Shown: piece by piece, positions 38,950 through 47,985 of the stretch | How the letters are laid out: each line of letters starts with the position of its first letter | How positions within the stretch are numbered: the stretch's first letter is position 1 | From: Planomonospora_B alba | GTDB taxonomy: Bacteria > Actinomycetota > Actinomycetes > Streptosporangiales > Streptosporangiaceae | Reading direction: 5' to 3' | NCBI RefSeq assembly: GCF_039534085.1 | Contig: NZ_BAAAUT010000009.1 | Span: 1-64,000, forward strand | Length of the DNA: 64,000 nt | The notes under the pieces: model-generated | Seen by the model: the letters and a program-made list of their open reading frames with translations, nothing else | What the model was told of the DNA's origin: nothing | Database searches by the model: none | Made by a program: the position numbers and the translations under genes

Positions 38950-40905
38950 TCAGCCGGGGACGGCGGCGCGCCAGCGGAGCGGACCGCCGGGGGAGGCGGC
39001 GATCAGCCGGCCGGCGTGGGCCGCCAGCACGGTCGCGCCGCCGGCGTCGCACAGGTCCGTCCACCCGGCCGGGGCGGCGAGCGGCAGGCGCGTGCGGACG
39101 CGGCCGTCCGCGCAGACGGCGTAGAGGCGGCCGTTCATGGAGGTGAGGGCGACCACGTCCGGCGCGGAGCCGACCCGCGTCCAGGAGCCGTCGCCCGCCG
39201 AGCACCAGAGGGCGCCGGCCGAGGCCGCGAACAGCTCGCCGTTGACCATCGCCAGGCCCATCGGTCCGCCGCCCGCCCTCCCGGCGTCCGCCGTCGCGCC
39301 GCCCGTCCCGCCGTCCGCCGTCTCGGCGCCCACCGCCCCGTCGTCGGCCGCGCCGTCGTCGGTCGCACCGTCCGCAGCGCCGCCGGGCGCGCGGCCGATC
39401 GCGGTCCACGAGCCGCCGGGCTCGCGGCGGACGAGACGGCCGTCGCCGGTCAGGCCGTAGAGGGTGACGGGGCGGCCGGGGGAGGCCTCGCGGGGCGCGG
39501 CCAGGGCGACCACGCCGGAGGCGGAACCGGCGGGACGCCAGCGGAGGTTCTGCCCGCAGACCTCCCGGGCGGACAGCGAGCCGTCCTGCCCCGCCGCGTA
39601 CAGCGTCGAGCCGACGGCGGCCAGCGCGCGCAGCGGACCGGCGGGGCCGATCGTCTCCCAGGCGTCCGCCGCCGGTGCGGACAGCCGGTCCAGCACGTTG
39701 CGGGTGATCCGGGCGACGACCGGGTCGTGCAGGGTGTTGCCCCAGTTCACCGTGGCCGCGGTGAACACCGTCCCCGCGCCCAGGCGCATCGCGCCCATGG
39801 TGGCCATGCCGCCCTGGCCGTACCGGTCCCAGTGACGCAGGTCCGCGGTGGCGAGGATGACGAAGGACGGCGGCGTGCCGTCGCGGCCGGTGGCCAGGGG
39901 CACCCCGTCGACCTCGGTGAAGTCGCAGGCGTCGGTCTCGTAGCCGAGCGCGCCCCGGCCGAACGTGTCGCCCTCGCCGAGGCCGGTCCCCTCGAACGCC
40001 CAGTGCTCCGGGAACCGGACGGTGTAGGACTCCTCGTACATCTTGTCCATGTACGGCCCCCAGGTTCCGGCGCCCCGCCGGAAGCTCACGCCGATCAGGC
40101 CGTTCTCCGGCCGGTCGACCGGCGCGCTGGACCACTCGACCGTGGTGAGGGCGGGCGCCACCGCGGCCACCGGGTCGGCGGCGGCGTCGCGGTGGCAGAC
40201 CATGGTCCGCCCGCCGTCCTCCAGGCGGAACTGCCACCAGCAGGTGTTGCCGGAGAACACCGCGAGGTTGCCGCCGCGCCGGACGAACTCCTCGACGCTG
40301 TCGCGCATGCCCGCCGACCAGTACTCGTCGTGGCCGTTGACCACCAGCAGGCGGTAGCCCGCCAGCAGACCGGCGCCGTCGTGCAGGTCGAGCCCCGAGC
40401 AGTGGTCCACGGCGTACCCGGCGGGCCCCAGCCAGCGGATCATGCCCTCCTCCCAGCGCTCCGGGGGCGGGCCGCCGCCCGGCCGGTCGAAGGAGACGCG
40501 CGCGGCGCGGGTGGGCTGCTCGGTCCAGTACAGCGACTCGCCGGGCATCCCGGCCCGGTTGTAGGCCTGCCAGGTCGGGAACGGGACCGAGAGCAGGATC
40601 GGCGAGGCGGGCCGCGCGGCCCGGACCACGAAGTACACCTCGGCGGAGCCCTCGCCGTCCTCGCGGTCCTCGCCGTCCTCCCCGGAGGTGAAGACGGCCC
40701 GGTAGAGCGAGCTCGCCCAGTCCCCGGGCACGTCCAGGTCCCAGTACGGGCCCCGGAACGCGCCGCAGGGCAGCCGGCGGCCGCCCGCGGTGTCCTCCAC
40801 GGTCACCGTGCCGCGCAGCGGGGCACGCGAGGTGCGGGTCAGGTGGAAGCGGAGCCGTCCGCCCTGGGCGACGGAGGTGGACTCGGCGTAGGCGCGGACC
40901 GTCAT
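38950..40905 (-). CDS. N,N-dimethylformamidase large-subunit-like protein with C-terminal repeats
   Basis: A 651-residue protein. The central 400 residues match in pattern the large-subunit family of N,N-dimethylformamidase (SVPFPTWQAYNRAGMPGESL, VNGHDEYWSAGMRD, FVRRGGNLAVFSGNTCWWQ), an iron amidohydrolase with a glutamine-amidotransferase-like part. An N-terminal beta-sandwich precedes it, and the last 230 residues look like beta-propeller blades (WETIGPAGPLRALAAVGSTL, SWTRVGSAPDVVALTSMNG) broken by an Asp/Gly/Ala-rich insert. No small subunit is encoded nearby. Its ATG overlaps the stop of the C-domain gene, so it belongs to the peptide operon. It could cleave or form an amide in the product; this is inference. 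Confidence 0.72.
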   Translation of the reverse strand: MTVRAYAESTSVAQGGRLRFHLTRTSRAPLRGTVTVEDTAGGRRLPCGAFRGPYWDLDVPGDWASSLYRAVFTSGEDGEDREDGEGSAEVYFVVRAARPASPILLSVPFPTWQAYNRAGMPGESLYWTEQPTRAARVSFDRPGGGPPPERWEEGMIRWLGPAGYAVDHCSGLDLHDGAGLLAGYRLLVVNGHDEYWSAGMRDSVEEFVRRGGNLAVFSGNTCWWQFRLEDGGRTMVCHRDAAADPVAAVAPALTTVEWSSAPVDRPENGLIGVSFRRGAGTWGPYMDKMYEESYTVRFPEHWAFEGTGLGEGDTFGRGALGYETDACDFTEVDGVPLATGRDGTPPSFVILATADLRHWDRYGQGGMATMGAMRLGAGTVFTAATVNWGNTLHDPVVARITRNVLDRLSAPAADAWETIGPAGPLRALAAVGSTLYAAGQDGSLSAREVCGQNLRWRPAGSASGVVALAAPREASPGRPVTLYGLTGDGRLVRREPGGSWTAIGRAPGGAADGATDDGAADDGAVGAETADGGTGGATADAGRAGGGPMGLAMVNGELFAASAGALWCSAGDGSWTRVGSAPDVVALTSMNGRLYAVCADGRVRTRLPLAAPAGWTDLCDAGGATVLAAHAGRLIAASPGGPLRWRAAVPG

Positions 40906-42266
40906 CCTGCGGGCTCCGGGACCTCGTGGCAGGCCGCCTCCACCAGCAGCGACTCCAGATCCAGCAGGTAGCGCTCCATGACGGGCCGGGGCAGGAAGCG
41001 GGTGTCGGCGGTCAGCGAGACGCCCAGGCCGCCGGGCTCGGCGGTCACGTGCAGGCAGAAGCGGCAGTTGAGCCGTTCCTGCCGGAGCGGCCAGGACAGC
41101 GCCGTCTCGGCCGCCGCCCGCCGTACCTCCGCCTCGCCGGGGACGGGACCCGCCCGGTCGGCGAAGCGCATGTCGTTGAAACAGCAGTAGGGATGGACCG
41201 GCGTACCCCGCTCCCGGCTCGCCTCCGCCGTCAGCCGGTCGCGGTCGCGCGGGTCGTGGTAGGCCGAGCGGTAGGCGCTCAGCGCGGCGGGCCCGGCCGC
41301 GCGCAGCAGCTCCGCGAAGGAGCCCCGGCGCAGGTCGAGCACGAACAGGCCCTCCTGGGAGAGCGTGGTGACCGCGCCGGCGGTGCCCGCGCGGAAGCGG
41401 TTGGCCACGATGGGCAGCATGGCGCAGACGTCGTGCCCGGTCACCGTGCCGGTCAGCGCGGCCGCGGCGGCCAGCAGCACGGTCGAGGTGCTCACGGCGC
41501 GCAGGGCGGCGATCCGCCGTACGGCCAGCTCCGCCGCCCGGGAGACGAGCAGCGCCCGCCAGACCGGCGGGTCCGCCGGCTCCCCGCGGGGCCGGTCGAA
41601 CATGGTCGGCGGGATGCGCCGGTACTCCCGCTCCCAGTGCCCCGCCGCGACGCGGGCGGTCCGCCGCCCCGGCTCGGACTCCTGCCAGCGGGCCAGGTCC
41701 AGCGGCTGCGGCGGGAGGGGACCGGGCACGGAGCCGCGCAGCAGGAGCAGGCGCAGGTCGCGCAGGGCCGCCTCGGCGCCCAGCCCGTCGGCGGCCAGGT
41801 GGCAGAAGACGAGGACGATGTGGGTGACCTCGCCGCCGTCGACGACGAGCCCGGCCCGGAGCGGCCACTCGGCGGCGTAGTCGAACGCGGTGGCCGCCAG
41901 CTCGCCGAGGAGCCGCTCGGGGTCGCCGGCCGCGAGCGTGAGCGGGAGCGCGCCCGCGCCCTCCAGCACCTGGTACGGCCCCGCTCCCGGACACGGCCCC
42001 GCCTCCCGGTGGGGCCCCGCCTCCTGATACGGCCCGGCCCCGCCGAGCCGGGTCCGCAGCGACTCGTGCCGCTCCACCAGCGCGCCGAGCGCTCCGGCGG
42101 CCCGTTCCGGGGTGAGCGGCCGGGCCCGTCCGGGCACCGCGAGCACCCGGCCGAAGTTGAAGTAGCGGTCGTCCGGCGCGGTGGCGCGGATGGTGTCCCA
42201 GATGGCACGCTGACCCCAGGTGAGCGGGGCCGCGCCCGCGCGGCCGCCCGCGAACCGGACGTCCAT
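40902..42266 (-). CDS. free-standing NRPS condensation-domain protein
   Basis: A 454-residue single condensation domain. The catalytic motif HHxxxDG reads FCHLAADGLG: the first His is Cys, but the second, catalytic His and the DG are kept, so activity is possible. The N-terminus PLTWGQRAIWDTIRATAP is the C1 motif. Free-standing C domains often transfer an acyl or amine group between carrier proteins. It overlaps the carrier-protein stop by three bases and the formamidase-like gene by four, in a run of coupled genes. Confidence 0.85.
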   Translation of the reverse strand: MDVRFAGGRAGAAPLTWGQRAIWDTIRATAPDDRYFNFGRVLAVPGRARPLTPERAAGALGALVERHESLRTRLGGAGPYQEAGPHREAGPCPGAGPYQVLEGAGALPLTLAAGDPERLLGELAATAFDYAAEWPLRAGLVVDGGEVTHIVLVFCHLAADGLGAEAALRDLRLLLLRGSVPGPLPPQPLDLARWQESEPGRRTARVAAGHWEREYRRIPPTMFDRPRGEPADPPVWRALLVSRAAELAVRRIAALRAVSTSTVLLAAAAALTGTVTGHDVCAMLPIVANRFRAGTAGAVTTLSQEGLFVLDLRRGSFAELLRAAGPAALSAYRSAYHDPRDRDRLTAEASRERGTPVHPYCCFNDMRFADRAGPVPGEAEVRRAAAETALSWPLRQERLNCRFCLHVTAEPGGLGVSLTADTRFLPRPVMERYLLDLESLLVEAACHEVPEPAG

Positions 42267-42553
42267 CAGCGCGCCCCGGCGAGGTGGCGCTCCAGCGCGT
42301 CCAGGTCGTTCAGCGCCGCCGCCCCGGCGGCCGACAGGTCGAACTCGACCCCGAACTCGGCCTCCACCGCGTCGATCAACCGCATCTGGGCCAGGGAGGT
42401 GAATCCCAGCGCCGCGAGCGGCACCTGCGCGCTCAGCGCCTCCTCGGCGGTGATCGCGCCGTCCGAGGCCGCGGCCACCAGCTCGGCCAGCCGCCTGACG
42501 GTAGCGCCCCGCTCCCGCGGATCCGCCCCGGGCGGGGTCTGCTGCTCAGGCAT
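42266..42553 (-). CDS. carrier protein (PCP/ACP-like)
   Basis: A 95-residue carrier protein. The phosphopantetheine attachment serine lies in PLAALGFTSLAQMRLIDAVE (near Ser52). This LGFTSL form is like the carrier proteins of polyketide synthases or aryl carrier proteins rather than the LGGHSL of peptidyl carriers. It overlaps the MbtH gene by eight bases and the C-domain gene by three. It probably works with the C-domain protein encoded next. Confidence 0.85.
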   Translation of the reverse strand: MPEQQTPPGADPRERGATVRRLAELVAAASDGAITAEEALSAQVPLAALGFTSLAQMRLIDAVEAEFGVEFDLSAAGAAALNDLDALERHLAGAR

Positions 42554-42728
42554 CGCCGTCTCCTCTCGCGCTGAGCGGGCGCAGGTCCGTCCAGACCCGC
42601 TCGATGTGGGCCAGGCACTCCTCCCGGCTGCCGGAGGCGCCCTCCGCGCGCCAGCCGTCCGGCAGCTCCCGGCCGGCCGGCCAGATCGAATACTGCTCCT
42701 CGTGGTTGACCACGACGAGATGGCTCAT
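42546..42728 (-). CDS. MbtH-family NRPS accessory protein
   Basis: A 60-residue MbtH-like protein that binds and activates adenylation domains. Family residues are visible in VVVNHEEQYSIWPAGRELPD, the ECLAHIERVWTDLRP end, and the spaced tryptophans. It starts at ATG 42728, inside the stop of the C-A-T NRPS gene (ATGA). It is the only MbtH in the window, so it likely serves both A domains of the cluster. Confidence 0.92.
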   Translation of the reverse strand: MSHLVVVNHEEQYSIWPAGRELPDGWRAEGASGSREECLAHIERVWTDLRPLSARGDGDA

Positions 42729-45700
42729 CCTCGGCTCCCCGCTTCCATGAGGCGTCGCGCCTCCTCCTCCGGCAGCGCGGCGAGCTCGGCGACCAGCAGC
42801 TCCTCCACCGCGGCGGCGAGCCCCGCCACGGTGCTCCGCGCGAACAGCGTGCGGATCGGCACGTCCACCTCGGCGAGCGCGCGGATCCTGGCGACGACCC
42901 GGGCGGCGGTCAGCGAGTGCCCGCCCAGGGCGAAGAAGTCGTCGTGGGCGCCGACCCCGGTGACGCCGAGGACCTCGGTGAAGACCTCGGCCACCAGCTC
43001 CTCGGCGTCGCCGCGCGGCGGGACGTGCTCGCGGGGCGCGGCGGCCGGCTCGGGCAGCGCGGAGCGGTCGATCTTCCCGTTGGGCGTCAGCGGCAGCGCG
43101 TCGACCACGGTGAGCACCCCGGGCACCATGTAGCCGGGCAGCTCCCGGACCAGGCGCCCGCGCACCCGTTCGAGCAGGGCGCGGTGCGCGCCCGGCGCGG
43201 CGTCCCGGGCGTCCGAGGGCTCCGGGTCCGCCGCGGCGCCCCGGGCGCCCGCGCCTTCCGCGCCTTCCGCGCCGTGCGCGGTGTCCGCGACCCCTGCGCC
43301 GCCGGCGTCCGGCTCCGGCACGAGATAGGCGACCAGGAGCTCGCCGCGGACCGCCGCGACGGACTGCCGGACCCCGGTGCAGGCGTCCATCACGGCCTCG
43401 ATCTCGCCCGGCTCGATCCGGTGGCCGCGCAGCTTGACCTGGTCGTCGAGGCGGCCGAGGAACTCCAGGGTCCCGTCGGGCCGCAGCCGGACCCGGTCGC
43501 CGGTCCGGTAGCGGCGGGAGCCGCCCGGCCCGGGGACGAAGCGCTCGGCGGTCAGCGCGGGGCGGCCCAGGTAGCCGGTCGCGACCCCGGCGCCGCCGAT
43601 GAGCAGCTCGCCCGGGACCCCGATCGGGACCTCCCGGCCGGTTGCGTCCACGACGTGGACCGTGGTGTTGGCGATCGGGCGGCCGATCGCGACCTCGCCG
43701 GGATCGGCGGGCACCTCCCAGGCGGTCGACCAGACCGTCGTCTCGGTCGGGCCGTACACGTTGACCAGGCGGTCCACCCGCGGGCGCAGCTCGCGGGCGA
43801 GCCGGAGCGGGAGCGGCTCGCCGCCGGCCAGCGCCGTCACCCGGGGCAGGTCGCCGGTGAGCAGCACCCGCCAGCCCGACGGCGTCGCCTGCACGTGGGT
43901 GACCCCGTGCGCGCGGACCAGCCGGGCGAGCCCGGCGCCGTCCACGGCAGCGGCGGCGTCCGCGATCACCACCCGGCCGCCGGTCACCAGCGGCAGGTAC
44001 AGCTCCAGGGCGGAGATGTCGAACGACAGCGACGTCAGCCCCAGCCACACGTCGCGCGGGGTGGAGCCCAGCAGCGACCGCATCGCCAGCAGGAAGTTCA
44101 CCAGCGCCCGGTGCGGGACCACCACGCCCTTCGGGCGGCCGGTGGAGCCGGAGGTGTAGAGCACGTAGGCGAGGTCGCCGGGCCGGGCCCGGCCCGGCCG
44201 CCCGTGCTCCGGCGCCGTGCCGGGGGCCGGTCCGCCGGCTGCGCCGGAGGGCGGCGGGGCGCCGGGCGCGGGACGTCCGGGCGGTGAGGGCGGCGGGGCG
44301 CCGGGCGCGGGACGTCCGGAAGGCGCGGGCGGCAGGTCGTCGAGCGAGGTCAGGACCAGGGCGGCGGCCGAGTCCTGGAGCACGTACGCGGTGCGGGCCT
44401 GCGGATAGCCGGGGTCCACCGGGAGGTAGGCCGCGCCGCTGAGCACCGTGCCCAGCAGGGCGACGAGCATCTCGGCACCGCGCTCCATCCGGATCGCCAC
44501 CAGCGAGCCGGGGCCCGCGCCCGCCGCGGTCAGCCGGGCGGCGGCCTCCGCCGCCCGGCCGGCCAGCTCGGCGTAGGTCAGCGTGTCCGGGCCGGAGACG
44601 ACCGCCACCGCGTCCGGGGTGGCCGCGGCCTGCGCCAGGACCAGGTCCGCCAGCGTCGCCTCGGGCAGTTCCGCGCCGGTGGCGTTCCAGGCGTCCAGCA
44701 GGGCCGACTCCGCCTCCGGCGCCATCCGCAGCCCGCTCACCGGGGTCTCGGGGTCGGCGACGGCCGAGGCGAGCAGCTCCCGGAAGCGCTCGGCGAACCG
44801 CGCCACGGTCGCGTGGTCGAACAGCTCGGTGCTGTAGATGATCCGGCCGCTCAGCGCGCCGTCCGGGCCGGCCGCCATGTCCACCGACAGGTCGTGGCGC
44901 GCGGGGTGCCAGCCGTTCGGGAACGGGACGGCCGACAGCCCGGGCAGCGGGTCGGGGTCCTCGCCGTGGGTGTGCAGGGCGAACATCGTCTGGAAGACCG
45001 GGGTGCGGCTGAGGTCGCGCCGTACGTCGAGCTCGGCCACCAGCCGCTCGAACGGCACGTCCTGGTGGGCGAGGGCGTCCAGCACCGCGCGGCGGGTGCG
45101 CCGGAGCAGTTCCGTGAAGGAGGGGTCGCCGGACAGGTCGCAGCGGACGGGCAGCGTGCTGGAGAAGAACCCGATCAGCGGCTCCAGCTCGACCCGGTTC
45201 CGGCCGGCCGCCGGGGTGCCCACGCAGAAGTCGTGCCGGCCGGTGTGCCGGGCCAGCAGCACCTGGTAGGCGGCGAACAGCACCATGTACGGCGTGCAGC
45301 GCGCCCGCCTGGCGAGCGCGGCGATCCCGGCGGCCGCCTCCGGGCCGATCCGGAAGTCGAGCGCGGCCCCGGCCGCGGACCGCTGGGCCGGGCGCGGCCG
45401 GTCGGCGGGCAGGTCCAGCGGGGCGACCCCCGCCAGGCGCTCGGTCCACCAGCGCAGGCCGGCGTCCGTCCAGTGCCGCTCGCGGGCGTGGTCGCCGTAC
45501 TGCAGGGGCAGGTCGGGCAGCGGTGCCGTGCCGCGGCTCCCGTAGTGGGCGGCGATCTCGGCGCGGAGCACGTTGAGCGACCAGCCGTCGCTGACGATGT
45601 GGTGCACGACGACGCACAGGACGTGGTCGCCGGGTCCCAGCTCGATCAGCGCGACCAGGAACGGCGCCGCGGCGGTCAGGTCGAAGGCGGTGTTGGTGAG

Positions 45701-46039
45701 CGCGGCGACCAGGCGCCGGGCCTCCTCCTGTCCGGCGGCGGTCAGGTGCCGGACGGCCACGGGCGCGGGCGGGCCGACGACCGCCACCGGTTCCCCGCCG
45801 GTCTCGCGGAACCGGGTGCGCAGGCTCTCGTGGCGGGCCGCGACCGCGGTGAACGCCGAGGCCAGCGCGTCCTTATCAAGCGGTCCTTTCACCCGGTAAA
45901 CATAGGATGTGTTGTAGCTCGGATCCGTCGGGTCGAAGCGGTGGAGGAACCAGAGGCGCTGCTGGCCGGGGGAGAGGGGGTGCTCCCTCACGGGGGCGGC
46001 GGAGGGGCCGCGGGGAGGGCCGGTCTCTGCTCGGGGCAC
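42725..46039 (-). CDS. NRPS, C-A-T module, predicted glycine-activating
   Basis: A 1104-residue one-module synthetase. The C domain has an intact HHIVSDG (residues 146-152). The A domain runs from about 465 to 965 with YTSGSTGRPKG, FDIS, NVYGPTETT and the K of NGKIDR. Reading the ten selectivity positions by hand gives D-I-L-Q-L-G-V-V-W-K, nearly the known glycine code DILQLGLIWK. The carrier domain has FALGGHSLTAA. The A domain contains a Pro-rich insert of two 39-bp tandem repeats (44251-44328), and an Ala/Glu-rich loop precedes the T domain. It starts at GTG 46039 behind AAGGAG. Beginning with a C domain, it extends an acyl or peptidyl donor by glycine. Confidence 0.92.
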   Translation of the reverse strand: MPRAETGPPRGPSAAPVREHPLSPGQQRLWFLHRFDPTDPSYNTSYVYRVKGPLDKDALASAFTAVAARHESLRTRFRETGGEPVAVVGPPAPVAVRHLTAAGQEEARRLVAALTNTAFDLTAAAPFLVALIELGPGDHVLCVVVHHIVSDGWSLNVLRAEIAAHYGSRGTAPLPDLPLQYGDHARERHWTDAGLRWWTERLAGVAPLDLPADRPRPAQRSAAGAALDFRIGPEAAAGIAALARRARCTPYMVLFAAYQVLLARHTGRHDFCVGTPAAGRNRVELEPLIGFFSSTLPVRCDLSGDPSFTELLRRTRRAVLDALAHQDVPFERLVAELDVRRDLSRTPVFQTMFALHTHGEDPDPLPGLSAVPFPNGWHPARHDLSVDMAAGPDGALSGRIIYSTELFDHATVARFAERFRELLASAVADPETPVSGLRMAPEAESALLDAWNATGAELPEATLADLVLAQAAATPDAVAVVSGPDTLTYAELAGRAAEAAARLTAAGAGPGSLVAIRMERGAEMLVALLGTVLSGAAYLPVDPGYPQARTAYVLQDSAAALVLTSLDDLPPAPSGRPAPGAPPPSPPGRPAPGAPPPSGAAGGPAPGTAPEHGRPGRARPGDLAYVLYTSGSTGRPKGVVVPHRALVNFLLAMRSLLGSTPRDVWLGLTSLSFDISALELYLPLVTGGRVVIADAAAAVDGAGLARLVRAHGVTHVQATPSGWRVLLTGDLPRVTALAGGEPLPLRLARELRPRVDRLVNVYGPTETTVWSTAWEVPADPGEVAIGRPIANTTVHVVDATGREVPIGVPGELLIGGAGVATGYLGRPALTAERFVPGPGGSRRYRTGDRVRLRPDGTLEFLGRLDDQVKLRGHRIEPGEIEAVMDACTGVRQSVAAVRGELLVAYLVPEPDAGGAGVADTAHGAEGAEGAGARGAAADPEPSDARDAAPGAHRALLERVRGRLVRELPGYMVPGVLTVVDALPLTPNGKIDRSALPEPAAAPREHVPPRGDAEELVAEVFTEVLGVTGVGAHDDFFALGGHSLTAARVVARIRALAEVDVPIRTLFARSTVAGLAAAVEELLVAELAALPEEEARRLMEAGSRG
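44251..44328. repeat. 39-bp tandem repeat inside the A domain
   Basis: Two copies of a 39-bp unit, almost identical over 30 bases, encode a Pro-rich GRPAPGAPPPS repeat between motifs A2 and A3. In-frame expansion of a surface loop is likely. Confidence 0.75.
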
Positions 46040-46401
46040 GGGGGCTCCTTCGGCGGACGCGGGTTCGTGATCGCGCGGGTGAAGGGGAGGCCGGGAACAC
46101 GGCCGTCCGTCCTGTGGGCATTTGCCCAGTTATTTCAGCATTCCGGCGAGCCTCTTTTTGGAAAGAAACTTTCCGGTTAGATGTGGCTCGCTAGTTTCGC
46201 ACCCGCCCTTCCGGTCGCGCAAGACCCGGCGGCGCCGGGGTTCGCGGTCCGTCCGAGGGGCCGGTGCCGGACCCTTGCGCGCTCCCGCGGGGCGTGCAAG
46301 ACTGGCGCCCGCCTCGGAATAGTAAAGATTCTTTCCTGTAATGGTCGCGGTGCTCCTCGGTCCGCGGTCGATATACATCCGATCTTTATCGGGAGGTTCA
46401 C
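46040..46401. promoter_or_regulatory. bidirectional promoter of the NRPS cluster with ROK-like palindromes
   Basis: This 362-base gap is more AT-rich than its surroundings and drives both operons. GGAAAGAAACTTTCC (46161-46175, core AAGAAACTTTC) is a palindrome like that in the das-ROK promoter. A second, AAAGATTCTTT (46324-46334), sits in GGAATAGTAAAGATTCTTTC. The pattern AGTAAA...TTTCCT resembles ROK operators. TATACA near 46371-46376 and GGGAGG before ATG 46402 belong to the rightward operon. No dedicated regulator gene lies in the cluster. Confidence 0.6.
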
Positions 46402-47985
46402 ATGGTGAACCCGACCCTCCCCCACCTCCTCGCGGACCGGGCGCTCGCCGACCCCGACGGAGTCGCGCTGATCGTCCAGGGCTCTGCGCCGCTGACCTAC
46501 GGCCGGTGGCACGAACGGTCCACCGCGGTCGCGAACGGCCTGGTGGAGCGCGGCGTCGCCCGCGGCGACCGGGTGGGGCTGGTCTTCGGGAACGCGGACT
46601 GGGCGGACTACGCCGTGGCCTTCTTCGGGGTGCTCAGGGCGGGCGCCGCCGCCGTGCCGCTCTCCGACCGCCTCACCGCCGCCGACCTGCGCTCCATGCT
46701 CGGGCACTGCGGCGCGGCCGGGGCCGTGCACGCGGGAGGACCCGGCGGGGGACCGGACGTCCCCGGCGGCGGCTGGACCGCGACGCTCGGCGAGCTGAGC
46801 ACGCAGACATCCCACGACCTGCCCGTCCCGGCGCCCGGAGACCTCGCGCAGATCCTCTACACCTCGGGCACCACCGGCCGCCCCAAGGGCGTCGCGGCCA
46901 CCCACGCCAACCTGGCCCACGGGTGCGGCGCGCGGCGGCGCCCGTTCGCGCACTCCCGGCACCTGGTCCACGCCTTCCCCGTCGGCACCAACGCCGGCCA
47001 GATGATGCTGGTCAACGCGGTGGACGCCTGCCCCGCCGTGGTCACCCCGCCCCGGTTCACCCCCGGCCGCTTCGCCGCGCTGATCGAGGAGTACCGGGCG
47101 GGGACGGTCTTCCTCGTCCCGGCGATGGCGATCGAGCTGCTCGGCTCCGGGGCGGCCGCGCGGCACGACCTGTCCAGCGTGCGGCTGCTCGGCTCCGCCG
47201 CCGCCCCGCTGCCCGCGGCGGTCGCCGAGGCGCTGACCGGGGCCTTCCCGAACGCGACGATCGTCAACTACTACACCTCGACCGAGGCGGCCCCCGCCCA
47301 GACGGCCATGATGGTCGACCCGGAACGGCCCGGCAGCGTGGGCCGGGCGATCGCCGGGGGGCGGGTCAGGATCACCGGGCCGGACGGGGAGCCGCTCCCG
47401 CCGGGCGAGACCGGCGAGGTCTGGATGCGCTCGGCGGCCGCGCCGCGCTCGTACTACGCGGAGCCGGGTTCCGGCACCTTCCGCGACGGCTGGGTCCGGA
47501 TGGGCGACCTCGGCCGACTGGACCGGGACGGCTACCTCTACCTCGTCGACCGCGAGAGCGACGTGGTCAAGTCCGGCGCCCACAAGGTCTCCACCCTCCG
47601 CGTGGAGGAGGCCGCCTTCCGGCACCCCGCGGTGGCCGAGGCGGCCGCGTTCGGCGTGCCGCACCCGGTGCTCGGGACCGTCGTCGCCGTCGCCATGGCC
47701 GTCCGCGCGCCGCTGACCGCCGAGGAGCTGCGGCTCTTCCTCGCCGACCGGCTGGCGCCGTACGAGATGCCCGCCCACGTGGTCACGGTCGCCGCGCTGC
47801 CCCGCAACGCGGCGGGCAAGGTCGACAAGCGGGCGCTGCGCGCGGGCCTGGCGGAGCGGGAGACACCCGGACCGGTGGAGCGGGCGCGGCAGGCGTCCGG
47901 GTCGGCGGATCCGGCGGGAGAGGCGTCCGGGTCGGCGGATCCGGCCCGGGAGGCGTCCGGGCCGGCGGAACGGGCCCCCGCGTGA
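46402..47985 (+). CDS. AMP-forming acyl-activating ligase
   Basis: A 527-residue adenylate-forming enzyme of the acyl/aryl-CoA ligase or acyl-ACP ligase group. Motifs: LYTSGTTGRPKG (A3), VNYYTSTEAAP (A5), WVRMGDLGRLDRDGYLYLVDR (A7-A8) and the final catalytic lysine in NAAGKVDK. It lacks the FDxS pattern of amino-acid A domains, so a carboxylic acid without alpha-amine is likely. The C-terminal 35 residues are a low-complexity ASGSADPA repeat. It opens the rightward operon, with GGGAGG before the ATG, and overlaps the C-domain gene (GTGA). It probably loads an acid on the carrier protein encoded at 49318. Confidence 0.85.
   Translation: MVNPTLPHLLADRALADPDGVALIVQGSAPLTYGRWHERSTAVANGLVERGVARGDRVGLVFGNADWADYAVAFFGVLRAGAAAVPLSDRLTAADLRSMLGHCGAAGAVHAGGPGGGPDVPGGGWTATLGELSTQTSHDLPVPAPGDLAQILYTSGTTGRPKGVAATHANLAHGCGARRRPFAHSRHLVHAFPVGTNAGQMMLVNAVDACPAVVTPPRFTPGRFAALIEEYRAGTVFLVPAMAIELLGSGAAARHDLSSVRLLGSAAAPLPAAVAEALTGAFPNATIVNYYTSTEAAPAQTAMMVDPERPGSVGRAIAGGRVRITGPDGEPLPPGETGEVWMRSAAAPRSYYAEPGSGTFRDGWVRMGDLGRLDRDGYLYLVDRESDVVKSGAHKVSTLRVEEAAFRHPAVAEAAAFGVPHPVLGTVVAVAMAVRAPLTAEELRLFLADRLAPYEMPAHVVTVAALPRNAAGKVDKRALRAGLAERETPGPVERARQASGSADPAGEASGSADPAREASGPAERAPA

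Noticed and set aside
40906..41994. Upstream extension of the formamidase-like gene
   Set aside because: The frame is open but overlaps the C-domain gene completely and is Arg/Ala/Gly noise; ATG 40905 in the ATGA overlap is the natural start.
46341..47981. Upstream extension of the second C-domain gene
   Set aside because: It runs opposite in frame to the ligase with its full set of motifs; GTG 47982 is the coupled start.
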